DNA from: Candidatus Omnitrophota bacterium
GTDB lineage: Bacteria; Omnitrophota; Gorgyraeia; Zapsychrales; JANLHA01
DNA: 13,007 bases
Assembly (NCBI GenBank): GCA_024653845.1
Contig: JANLHA010000200.1
Location: 1 to 13,007 of the forward strand
Reading direction: 5' to 3'
The notes under the pieces are model-generated. The model was not told the DNA's origin. It ran no database searches and worked only from the letters and a program-made list of their open reading frames with translations. The first letter of the stretch is position 1. Each line of letters begins with the position of its first letter. Shown here piece by piece: positions 1 to 6,542 of the stretch. Both the position numbers and the translations under genes were made by a program.

Positions 1-10
1 ATAAGAATAG

Positions 11-53
11 GTTCCTAATTCTTGTCCGTGCATGTTCTAGCCTCGTTCCTAAT
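11..53. repeat. Pair of 9-bp direct repeats GTTCCTAAT
   Basis: GTTCCTAAT occurs at 11-19 and again at 45-53, 34 bp apart. The first copy sits inside a near-palindrome (AAGAATAGG at 3-11 against CCTAATTCTT at 14-23, with one bulged base). This lies beyond the end of the last gene and, on the minus strand, would be upstream of whatever gene follows off the left edge, so it could be an operator pair. No function is shown by the sequence itself. Confidence 0.3.
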
Positions 54-82
54 ATTTTTGTGATGCCGAATGTTAGAGGTTA

Positions 83-112
83 GGACGACAGGACGATCCC
101 GCCCTGCCGTCC
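83..112 (-). terminator. GC-rich hairpin after the small exported-protein gene
   Basis: GGACG-A-CAGG (83-92) pairs with CCTG-C-CGTCC (103-112): nine base pairs with one A/C mismatch and a 10-nt loop. It begins 17 nt past the stop codon of the gene at 129-419 and is much more GC-rich than its surroundings. On the minus strand it is not followed by a T-run, so it is not a classic intrinsic terminator. It may instead act as an mRNA 3' end or processing barrier. Confidence 0.35.
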
Positions 113-128
113 GCCCCCCTACTTTAAT

Positions 129-419
129 TTATCGCAATATTTGAAATGCGCTAGACCCGGGTTTCTCTGTTTTGACAACAGCACGATCTCCTTCATTTAC
201 GGAAGTAAGATCAGAAGCCAAGCCACTGAGTCCATAGGTTGTCCCGTCATCTTTATCCTTAATAGCAAAGCGATGATTGGTTTGGTCAACCTTTACAACC
301 GCGCCCTCTATCACTCGGTAGCTTTGACCACCGGTTTTACCAAAGGCCGCTGCAAAACTTGTATTCACTAAGGTCAAAGTTGTAAGAATTACACCCGCAA
401 CAATTAGGATTTTTTTCAT
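129..419 (-). CDS. Small exported protein, unknown function
   Basis: A 96-residue protein. The ATG at 419 is chosen because GGAG (427-430) lies 7 nt before it; a longer reading from 443 would place the ribosome site inside the gene. Residues 1-23 form a clear Sec signal peptide: KK, then a hydrophobic stretch ending TSFA, with cleavage expected before AAFGK. The mature part is about 73 residues, has no cysteine, and alternates short beta-like strands with charged turns (VIEGAVVKVDQ, HRFAIKDKDDG, GDRAVVKTEK). This resembles small periplasmic beta-barrel or OB-like domains, but I recognise no named family. It follows the Cys-rich protein gene by 93 nt in the same direction and may share its transcript. 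A periplasmic accessory role is inference only. Confidence 0.75.
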   Translation of the reverse strand: MKKILIVAGVILTTLTLVNTSFAAAFGKTGGQSYRVIEGAVVKVDQTNHRFAIKDKDDGTTYGLSGLASDLTSVNEGDRAVVKTEKPGSSAFQILR

Positions 420-512
420 TTTGAGTCTCCTTTTAAAATTCAAAAATTTGTTAAAATAAACTAAATTAACTCAGTGACACCATCAATTTAGAATTTTAAT
501 AATTTCTGAAAT

Positions 513-908
513 TTAAAGGCGAAAGACTCGATTCCGCAAATAAATAGGAGGATTGTTTTGACTACTTTTGGTAAGAGAAAAATCGTAGGATAGGCGTCCG
601 GAAAAAATAAAAACGATTGCAAAACCACTGAGGTCATTTACCGAAGAAGCGGTATTCGGCAACCCATTTGGCTTTTGAAAATTGCTACTTTCTGCTGAAC
701 CTAAAAAATTTTGACAATTACATTTTTTAGTAGCGGAACTTTTATTAGCATGGCAACATGCATGATCTAACGCCCCTGCCATTGATTGCTGAACGGACAT
801 TTGATCAATTTCCGCATGCGCCTTCCCGGAAGAACAGCAACAAAGCGCAATAAAGAGCGCTAAGGGGATAACCAACCCGCAACGTATTGTTTGATAAAAT
901 TTTTTCAT
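513..908 (-). CDS. Cys-rich exported protein, possible soft-metal accessory
   Basis: A 131-residue protein read from ATG at 908. GGGTGAT just upstream can pair with the 16S rRNA 3' end; the longer reading starts at TTG 920 and is less likely. Residues 1-32 make a signal peptide with an unusual CCCSS run near the end of the hydrophobic core and an AHA cleavage site. The mature protein carries a cluster of likely thiol ligands (HACCHANK, then KCNC), a Ser/Asn-rich middle, a short hydrophobic segment (FAIVFIFSG) and the C-terminal tail PPIYLRNRVFRL. I recall similar tails in small uncharacterised proteins beside metal-efflux genes, but I cannot name the family. Lipid attachment is unlikely, since IALC is a poor lipobox. 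It lies downstream of the ArsR-permease operon and has a candidate operator 80 nt upstream. Metal or metalloid binding is inferred from the cysteines and context. Confidence 0.75.
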   Translation of the reverse strand: MKKFYQTIRCGLVIPLALFIALCCCSSGKAHAEIDQMSVQQSMAGALDHACCHANKSSATKKCNCQNFLGSAESSNFQKPNGLPNTASSVNDLSGFAIVFIFSGRLSYDFSLTKSSQNNPPIYLRNRVFRL

Positions 909-987
909 AACATCACCCAATTAATCCTGCAATTAAGTTTACCATCAATCTCATGAATGTGTATATAGGAGAAACTACTCAAAAAGT

Positions 988-1004
988 TACGTATAAATAC
1001 GTAT
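988..1004 (-). promoter_or_regulatory. Tandem ATACGTA motif (candidate operator)
   Basis: On the minus strand this reads ATACGTATTTATACGTA: two ATACGTA units in direct repeat with a 10-bp period. It sits 18 nt past the permease stop and 80 nt before the start of the Cys-rich protein gene. Sixteen of 17 positions match the element at 5265-5281 upstream of the pyrophosphatase gene, in the same orientation relative to the downstream gene. Ten- to eleven-bp-spaced direct repeats are typical of OmpR/PhoB-type response-regulator sites; that class assignment is inference. Confidence 0.45.
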
Positions 1005-1021
1005 AAATTCTCATCGTTTAT

Positions 1022-1981
1022 TCATACAAGAATATTCTGAAGAAAGTTAAATAAATAACCGGTGATGATAATCCCCAGCGTCGTAATACCGAAGAAAAGA
1101 ACAATTAACTGCAACTGCATAGCCCGGCGAAGCATGATCGCTTCAGGCAGGCTTAATGCGGCCATCGCCATCATAAATGCCAAAGCTGTGCCTAATGGGC
1201 TGCCTTTTTGAAACAGCACCACGGCAATCGGCACAATGGCGGCACAACTTCCATACATTGGCACCCCAAGAATGGTCGCAATCGGCACAGAAAAAATACC
1301 GGTCTTGCTGATGATCCCTTGAATCATCTCTTGCGGGACATAGTTATGAATGGCCGCTCCAATTCCAACACCGACGAGAACCCAAAGCCAAATCTTCTTT
1401 GTTATCGAAACAGCCTCATCCCAACCAAACTTAATACGGGCGGTGAATGCCGGATAAATTTCTTCCTTAATGTCACTTTCTCGTTTCGCTATAAGGTCGG
1501 GGACAAGATACTTCTCCAATTTCATTCGACCTAGGATCAAGCCAGAAACAACTCCAATGAGCATCCCGCTAAAAACATATAAAAGCGTGATTTTCCAACC
1601 AAAGAATCCAAGCATGAGAATCACAAGGTATTCGTTAATCAATGGTGATGTGATAAGGAAAGAAAATGTGACGCCCAAAGGAATCCCCGCCTCTAAGAAG
1701 CCGAGAAAAATCGGAATCGAAGAACACGAACAAAACGGGGTGACAGCTCCAAAAAGAGCTGCATAAAAATTTCCTGCCACTCCTCTCTTGCCCATCCACC
1801 GTTTGATTTTGTGCTGAGGTAGAAATGTCCTGAGCACTCCAATCACAAAAATCATAGCGAAAAGAAGCAGAAAAATTTTCACGGAGTCGTAGATAAAAAA
1901 ATTAACAGCCGCCCCAAGCCTTGATTCCAAAGATAAACCAAGCAGATCGTAAGAAAACCAATCTGCAAATCTTAACAGCAT
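1022..1981 (-). CDS. DUF318/ArsP-type permease
   Basis: A 319-residue inner-membrane protein with about eight to nine hydrophobic segments, of normal length for the predicted-permease family (Pfam ArsP_1, DUF318, YraQ-like). It has two related halves: the signature [12 protein letters not shown] at residues 81-92 with Cys84 and Cys86, and a matching [15 protein letters not shown] at 239-253 with Cys246. A charged cytoplasmic linker (about 155-185) separates them. Family members include the organoarsenical exporter ArsP and copper/zinc exporters, so substrate cannot be fixed from sequence. Its ATG (1981) overlaps the end of the Cys-pair peptide gene by 10 nt and has no strong ribosome site of its own, implying translational coupling. 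With ArsR upstream, efflux of a thiol-reactive metal or metalloid is the best guess. I withhold a gene symbol because arsP and yraQ cannot be told apart here. Confidence 0.9.
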   Translation of the reverse strand: MLLRFADWFSYDLLGLSLESRLGAAVNFFIYDSVKIFLLLFAMIFVIGVLRTFLPQHKIKRWMGKRGVAGNFYAALFGAVTPFCSCSSIPIFLGFLEAGIPLGVTFSFLITSPLINEYLVILMLGFFGWKITLLYVFSGMLIGVVSGLILGRMKLEKYLVPDLIAKRESDIKEEIYPAFTARIKFGWDEAVSITKKIWLWVLVGVGIGAAIHNYVPQEMIQGIISKTGIFSVPIATILGVPMYGSCAAIVPIAVVLFQKGSPLGTALAFMMAMAALSLPEAIMLRRAMQLQLIVLFFGITTLGIIITGYLFNFLQNILV

Positions 1982-2118
1982 GACGAACCATTCTTTTTGC
2001 CAACGCCACAGCAGGATGATTGTTGAGCCTTTACCTCCATCTTCTTATCAAGCTTTTCCATTAACCTGCTAAAGAAACCCTTCTTCTTTTCTTGTTTTAC
2101 TTCATTTTTCTCAGGCAT
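1972..2118 (-). CDS. 48-residue Cys-pair protein between arsR and permease
   Basis: A short gene that is easily missed: ATG at 2118, stop TAA at 1972-1974, 48 residues. Its ribosome site is excellent (AAGGAGGG, about 6 nt before the ATG). The product starts [19 protein letters not shown], has a basic amphipathic middle ([11 protein letters not shown]), and ends in two vicinal Cys pairs in [15 protein letters not shown] (residues 36-37 and 47-48, the last two residues). There is no signal peptide or membrane segment, so it should be cytoplasmic. The permease gene starts inside its final codons, so the two are translationally coupled. Two CC pairs suit binding of a soft metal or As(III), possibly to hand it to the permease. 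I recall short CC-ended proteins next to DUF318 permeases but know of no assigned function; the chaperone idea is inference. Confidence 0.82.
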   Translation of the reverse strand: MPEKNEVKQEKKKGFFSRLMEKLDKKMEVKAQQSSCCGVGKKNGSSCC

Positions 2119-2139
2119 TTTAACCCTCCTTGTATTTAT

Positions 2140-2155
2140 ATAACAGAAACGTTAT
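2140..2155. promoter_or_regulatory. Small inverted repeat between arsR and the Cys-pair gene
   Basis: ATAAC (2140-2144) and GTTAT (2151-2155) form a 5-bp inverted repeat with a 6-bp centre in the 55-nt gap between arsR and the Cys-pair gene. It could be a second regulatory site or a weak mRNA hairpin that sets the ratio of repressor to effector genes. It is short enough to be chance. Confidence 0.2.
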
Positions 2156-2173
2156 TTGATTTTATTAAAAAAA

Positions 2174-2515
2174 TTACTTACAACAAAGCTTTGTCCGATC
2201 CACTTTCTTCAACCGATCCATATCCGCTCTAATGACCTTATCATTTTTTAAGAAGAACTTGATCCATTGGATAATCCCTGCACCTGCTTTGGAATTTTCC
2301 TTTAGAAAATAATTTGTCCAAAAACCGTCCTGCTCATCTCCCACCAATCCGGATTCCTTCATCTTCCTTAAATGCCGAGAAATGCTGGGTTGGGTTACCT
2401 GAAGAACAAAGGCCAGTTCGCAGACGCACATCTTCCGCTGTTGAAGCAGCTTCAAGATTCTCAAACGGTTTTTATCAGCGAATATTTTGAAAAACTTCTC
2501 TGTGGTGTTAAGCAT
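2174..2515 (-). CDS. ArsR-family metal/metalloid-sensing repressor
   Basis: A 113-residue winged-helix repressor of the ArsR/SmtB family, normal in length. The start ATG at 2515 is forced by an in-frame stop 21 nt upstream. Helix 3 carries MCVCEL (Cys30, Cys32), matching the CVCDL As(III) site of E. coli ArsR, but the third Cys of that site is Ala here. The recognition helix region reads VTQPSISRHLRKMKESGLV (about 40-58), and the wing contains the GFWTNYFL stretch. A C-terminal CysCys pair (111-112, KLCCK) could add ligands. It is first in an operon with the Cys-pair protein and the permease, so metal binding should derepress the operon. No ribosome site is visible: the start codon directly abuts a palindrome, suggesting a leaderless or very short-leader message. 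As(III) is the likeliest inducer but other thiophilic ions are possible. Confidence 0.92.
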   Translation of the reverse strand: MLNTTEKFFKIFADKNRLRILKLLQQRKMCVCELAFVLQVTQPSISRHLRKMKESGLVGDEQDGFWTNYFLKENSKAGAGIIQWIKFFLKNDKVIRADMDRLKKVDRTKLCCK

Positions 2516-2543
2516 ATCTATATAGCCATTATGTTATATAGAT
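2516..2543 (-). promoter_or_regulatory. Candidate ArsR operator abutting the arsR start
   Basis: Perfect 9-bp inverted repeat: ATCTATATA (2516-2524) and TATATAGAT (2535-2543), separated by 10 bp. One arm touches the arsR start codon. ArsR-family repressors bind AT-rich inverted repeats in their own promoters, so autoregulation fits. TATAAC and CATAAT lie inside the spacer and could serve as the -10 element; no good -35 is visible at the right distance. Confidence 0.55.
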
Positions 2544-2586
2544 TAACAGAATTTTTAAAATTTTCAATATTTAATTTTCCATGGAA

Positions 2587-2612
2587 ACAATTCGAGACTA
2601 CTGCGGAATTGT
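2587..2612. other. Inverted repeat between hppA and arsR
   Basis: ACAATTC (2587-2593) and GAATTGT (2606-2612) form a 7-bp perfect hairpin with a 12-nt loop, 40 nt past the pyrophosphatase stop codon. On the minus strand only a short T-run follows, so terminator function is weakly supported. A 12-bp palindrome TTTCCATGGAAA lies at its left edge. Confidence 0.25.
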
Positions 2613-2652
2613 CACAGGTATTTTGAAATGGAAGAACGCTGTTTCTTATTTC

Positions 2653-5082
2653 CTAGCAAGCCTTGTGTTCTTTGATATCTGCCAATATTCTCATGTCATA
2701 AAACGATTTGATAAGAAAATTGATCGAAATAAGAAAGAACAGCACTGCCAGCGCAATGGAAAGAGTGCGATTCAAGTGAATAGCAATTTCAATGGCCAAA
2801 AGCCCAAACAACGTTGTGAATTTGATCACCGGATTAATGGAAACCGATGAGGTGTCCTTGAATGGGTCGCCCACGGTATCGCCCACGACGGTGGCGGCAT
2901 GGAACTCGGTTCCCTTGTGACCATGGGTCCCTTCTACTAATTTTTTGGCATTGTCCCAAGCCCCGCCGGCATTGGCCATAAACGTCGCCTGGAATAGACC
3001 AAAAATGGCAATGGAAATGAGATAGCCTATAAAGAAATATGGCTCAAGGCAAGCAAAAGCCAGCGTCGAGAAAAATATGGTTAGAAACAAATTGATCATA
3101 CCTTTTTGTGCGAACATAGTGCAAATCTCAACAACTTTTGTACTTTCAGCTTCGGAGGCGCTTTTCGTTCCCTCCTCTAACTTAATATGTTCTTTGATGT
3201 ACTGCACGGTATGGTAAGCGCCGGTCACAACGGCTTGAATAGAGGCGCCAGAAAACCAATAAATCATCGCACCCCCTGTTAACAGCCCAAGAAGGAAACG
3301 TGGATTAAGGATTGAGAGCTGGTCAATGTTCTGGGTTAACCCACTCGTGAGCACCATGATGATAGAAAAAATCATCGTCGTAGAACCCACAACGGCCGTA
3401 CCAATCAAGACGGGCTTGGAAGTGGCCTTAAAAGTATTCCCGGCGCTGTCATTGGCCTGTAAATGATGTTTGGCCTCATCAAAAACAGGTGTAAATCCGA
3501 AATCCCTTTGGATCTCCTCTTTAATTTTTGGGAGGTGTTCGACCAAAGATAATTCATAAATGGACTGCGCATTGTCCGAAACAGGGCCATAGGAATCCAC
3601 GGCAATAGTCACCGGGCCCATACCCAAAAATCCAAATGCCACCAAACCAAAGGCGAATACCGCCGGGGCAATCATGATATTGACCAAACCGAACCCGCTG
3701 ATGACGTAGGCTACAAACATGAGGATCACAATAACAAAACCCATCCAATACGCGCTGAAATTCCCTGCCACAAGTCCAGACAAGATATTTAAGGATGCCC
3801 CACCCTTTTTGGAGCATTCAAAAATATTCTGCACGTAAAGGGATTCGGTTGAAGTGAAAATTTTAATGGTCTCAGGAATGATCGCACCTGCAATGGTACC
3901 GCAGCTGATGATGGAAGCAAGCTTCCACCACAATTGTCCATCACCAAATTCATGGATCAACAAATAGGATGCAGCAAAAGTCATGATCACCGACATGATT
4001 GAAGTGATCCAAACTAAAAGTGTCAAAGGATGCTCAAAATTGATGGTCTTAGCCTTGGCATAATAACGCTTTGTTAGAAAATTACTGATTTCATAAGAAA
4101 TACCGCTAGCCACCACCATGATCAAGCGCATAGCAAAAATCCATACCAAAAGATGCGCTTGATGCTGCGGTTCTTTGACTGCCAATAAAATAAAAGTGAT
4201 CAAAGCCACACCTGTAACGCCGTAGGTTTCAAATCCGTCGGCCGTCGGGCCCACGGAATCGCCTGCATTATCACCAACACAGTCAGCAATCACGCCTGGA
4301 TTGCGTGCGTCGTCTTCTTTGATGTTGAATACAATCTTCATAAGGTCCGCGCCAATGTCCGCAATTTTTGTGAAAATGCCTCCGGCAATCCGCAGCACAG
4401 AAGCGCTTAATGATTCACCAATCGCAAATCCAATAAAACATGGCCCAGCATATTCTGGATTAATAAATAAGAGAATGCAGAGCATGACAAAAAGCTCTGT
4501 GCTGATGAGAAGCATCCCGATGCTCATACCTGCCTGAAGAGGAATGGCATGGACGGGAAATGGTTTACCCGTCAAGCTTGCAAAGGCCGAACGCGAATTG
4601 GCTAAGGTATTGATTCTCATCCCAAACCAGGCAACTGCGTAGGTTCCGGCGATACCGATCAAACTGCACAAAAGAATGAGCCCCACCTTCCCTATGTCGA
4701 AATGACGCAGCCACATGAAATACATAACCATAACCACACCAATCAAGACTTGCAAGACGAGGAGAAATTTTCCTTGGGCAATTAAATAAACTTTACACGT
4801 CGAATAAATAAGCTCAGAAATATCTTTCATCAGCCGATGGACAGGCATTCTTTTTATTTGATAATATTGGTAAATACCAAAAAAGGCCCCAAAAGCGCAT
4901 ATGACAATTCCAAATAAAAGAAGTGTGCGGCCGTTGAGATTGAAAATCAAATTGACCGATGAAAGATCAGGAACCGTCAGATCTGCCTCCCCTGCCCACC
5001 CATTGGAAACAAGGAAGAAAAAAATACTTAACGTAGAAAACAATACCATGGCTGTTCGAATCAACTTATTTATGCGACTCAT
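2653..5082 (-). CDS. hppA: Membrane-bound proton-translocating pyrophosphatase
   Basis: An 809-residue integral membrane enzyme that hydrolyses PPi to phosphate and pumps ions across the inner membrane. Starts at ATG 5082 after AAAGGA. About sixteen hydrophobic segments follow a signal-anchor-like N-terminus. Catalytic motifs are in order: TKIADIGAD (Lys239, Asp242, Asp246), KEDDARNP (255-262), the acidic run ADCVGDNAGDSVG (266-278; Asp267, 271, 275), VDSYGPVSDNA (495-505), GGAWDNAKK (706-714) and GDTVGDPFKDT (734-744). The segment GNTFKAT (548-554) has Lys552 where potassium-dependent enzymes have Ala, so this should be potassium-independent and most likely proton-pumping. It belongs to the branch reading GADLMKIVF and SVGPTADGFETYG, which differs from the textbook GADLVGKVE form. 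Length exceeds the usual roughly 670-700 residues because of N-terminal and loop insertions. It lies 229 nt after ackA, behind a possible terminator and a shared operator motif. Confidence 0.95.
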   Translation of the reverse strand: MSRINKLIRTAMVLFSTLSIFFFLVSNGWAGEADLTVPDLSSVNLIFNLNGRTLLLFGIVICAFGAFFGIYQYYQIKRMPVHRLMKDISELIYSTCKVYLIAQGKFLLVLQVLIGVVMVMYFMWLRHFDIGKVGLILLCSLIGIAGTYAVAWFGMRINTLANSRSAFASLTGKPFPVHAIPLQAGMSIGMLLISTELFVMLCILLFINPEYAGPCFIGFAIGESLSASVLRIAGGIFTKIADIGADLMKIVFNIKEDDARNPGVIADCVGDNAGDSVGPTADGFETYGVTGVALITFILLAVKEPQHQAHLLVWIFAMRLIMVVASGISYEISNFLTKRYYAKAKTINFEHPLTLLVWITSIMSVIMTFAASYLLIHEFGDGQLWWKLASIISCGTIAGAIIPETIKIFTSTESLYVQNIFECSKKGGASLNILSGLVAGNFSAYWMGFVIVILMFVAYVISGFGLVNIMIAPAVFAFGLVAFGFLGMGPVTIAVDSYGPVSDNAQSIYELSLVEHLPKIKEEIQRDFGFTPVFDEAKHHLQANDSAGNTFKATSKPVLIGTAVVGSTTMIFSIIMVLTSGLTQNIDQLSILNPRFLLGLLTGGAMIYWFSGASIQAVVTGAYHTVQYIKEHIKLEEGTKSASEAESTKVVEICTMFAQKGMINLFLTIFFSTLAFACLEPYFFIGYLISIAIFGLFQATFMANAGGAWDNAKKLVEGTHGHKGTEFHAATVVGDTVGDPFKDTSSVSINPVIKFTTLFGLLAIEIAIHLNRTLSIALAVLFFLISINFLIKSFYDMRILADIKEHKAC

Positions 5083-5173
5083 AACACGTCCTTTCTTTCT
5101 GATTCACAAAGGTCGGCTCGTGATTAAGCCTTTATTGGCGTTCCCAGGAGTTATTGATCGTATGACTTAGCCC

Positions 5174-5199
5174 TAAAAAGGTGACATCCGTAGGCTGTC
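5174..5199 (-). terminator. Possible intrinsic terminator after ackA
   Basis: On the minus strand GACAGCC and GGATGTC (5183-5199) can pair around a 3-nt loop with one internal mismatch, followed three bases later by five T residues (5175-5179). It lies 113 nt past the ackA stop and 91 nt before the pyrophosphatase start. The stem is short, so this is a tentative end for the pta-ackA message or an attenuator in the hppA leader. Confidence 0.35.
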
Positions 5200-5264
5200 T
5201 TATATAGTGAAGAAGTTTAGAGCAGCCCGTGGCTTGTGTAAATCCGGAGAACTACCTATCTTAA

Positions 5265-5281
5265 TACGTATAACTACGTAT
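5265..5281 (-). promoter_or_regulatory. Tandem ATACGTA motif upstream of hppA
   Basis: On the minus strand this reads ATACGTAGTTATACGTA, two ATACGTA units with a 10-bp period; on both strands it also forms an 8-bp inverted repeat (AATACGTA, TAAC, TACGTATT at 5263-5282). It matches the element at 988-1004 in 16 of 17 positions. CTGAAA and TAAGAT with 17 bp between them flank the motif and could be the hppA -35 and -10, placing the motif in the spacer. That promoter reading is weak. Confidence 0.45.
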
Positions 5282-5311
5282 TTCAGCGCCGTAGCCAAAA
5301 ACAAAGATTCA

Positions 5312-6529
5312 TTAACTTTGATGCTGCAACACCACTTCAAGGGTAGCCCTTGCGATCTCTAATTCTTCATTAGTTGGAATGACCATAACTTTAATGAGGC
5401 TTTCCTCAAGACTTATCTCCCTGGCATCTCTAACAAAAGAATGATTCCTTTTATCATCGAGAATAATCCCTAACGGTTCTAAACCGCTTAAGGCCATCTC
5501 TCTGATCAACACACTATTTTCACCAATGCCGGCTGTAAAAACAATCCCGTGACAACGCCCTAAAACAGCCAGGTAAGCACCGATATATTTCTTAATCCGA
5601 TAGGTGTAAACTTCCAGAGCTAATTGAGCACTTTCATCACTTGATTCATACTTCTTTATAATTTCTCTAAGATCATTCTCCCCGCAAAGACCTTTAAGTC
5701 CGCTTTCTTTATTCAATAATCGATCAATATCTTTTAAAGATAAATTTAAATAATCCGCTAAATAAAGTGGAATGGCCGGATCGATGTCTCCGCTGCGCGT
5801 TCCCATAACCAACCCTTCCAGTGGAGTCATCCCCATCGACGTATCGACACAGCGCCCTTGCTGGATCGCAGCCATACTGCATCCGTTACCTAAATGAATG
5901 GTAATCAAATTGAGTTCTTTAAGAGGCTTTCCTAAATATTGCGCAGCTTGCTCAGCGACAAACGCATGCGAAGTGCCATGAAAACCATAACGACGAACTT
6001 TATATTTTTTATACAGCTCTAGAGGCAGCGCATAAAGGAACGCTTTTCGAGGCATAGATTGATGAAAGGCTGTATCAAAGACAGCAATTTGATAAGCATT
6101 AGGAAGAATATTTCCTGCAATCTCAATGCCCTTTAAATTGGCCGGATTATGCAACGGTGCCAAGGGAATATGTTCACGAATAGCTGTAACCACAGATTCG
6201 TTTATCAAAACTGGCGCTTTAAATCTCTCACCGCCATGCACCACCCGATGACCAACAGCTGTAATATCCGCCGCATTTTTAATGGGGCCAACTTTTTTAT
6301 CTTTAAGGAGCTCCGCAATACATTCAAAAGCTGCCTCATGATTCTTAAAGAACACTGATTCTTTCTTCTCCACAACCTTCTCAGGTTCAGGGAAATACTG
6401 ATGCGTTAAAAAGCTTTGTGCCTCAGCGATCCTTTCAACGTTACCGCTTGCCATCACATATTCATCTGTCATATCAAACAGCTCATATTTGATGGAGGAA
6501 CTGCCGGTATTAATCACAAGTATTTTCAT
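5312..6529 (-). CDS. ackA: Acetate kinase
   Basis: A 405-residue cytoplasmic kinase, standard length, that interconverts acetyl phosphate plus ADP with acetate plus ATP. It starts at ATG 6529 behind AGGA. All expected motifs of the acetokinase fold are present: VINTGSSSIKYELFD at the N-terminus (Asn7), GHRVVHGGERF (93-103, Arg95), VFDTAFHQSMP (150-160, catalytic Asp152), YGFHGTSH (181-188, His184), HLGNGCSM (212-219), the MGMTPLEGLVMGTRSGDIDP region (232-251, Arg245), and FTAGIGENS and NEELEIAR near the C-terminus. It follows pta by 13 nt in the same direction, so the two are one operon and make ATP from acetyl-CoA, or run in reverse for acetate activation. No unusual residues are seen; confident call. 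Confidence 0.98.
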   Translation of the reverse strand: MKILVINTGSSSIKYELFDMTDEYVMASGNVERIAEAQSFLTHQYFPEPEKVVEKKESVFFKNHEAAFECIAELLKDKKVGPIKNAADITAVGHRVVHGGERFKAPVLINESVVTAIREHIPLAPLHNPANLKGIEIAGNILPNAYQIAVFDTAFHQSMPRKAFLYALPLELYKKYKVRRYGFHGTSHAFVAEQAAQYLGKPLKELNLITIHLGNGCSMAAIQQGRCVDTSMGMTPLEGLVMGTRSGDIDPAIPLYLADYLNLSLKDIDRLLNKESGLKGLCGENDLREIIKKYESSDESAQLALEVYTYRIKKYIGAYLAVLGRCHGIVFTAGIGENSVLIREMALSGLEPLGIILDDKRNHSFVRDAREISLEESLIKVMVIPTNEELEIARATLEVVLQHQS

Positions 6530-6542
6530 TCTTATCCTAAGT

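Noticed and set aside
5083..5311. Riboswitch in the hppA leader
   Set aside because: Several GGCTG/CAGCC pairings exist, but I could match no conserved riboswitch core; only a weak terminator-like stem and the ATACGTA motif are supportable.
5310..5312. Tiny ATG-started frame after ackA
   Set aside because: Only nine codons, with no ribosome site.
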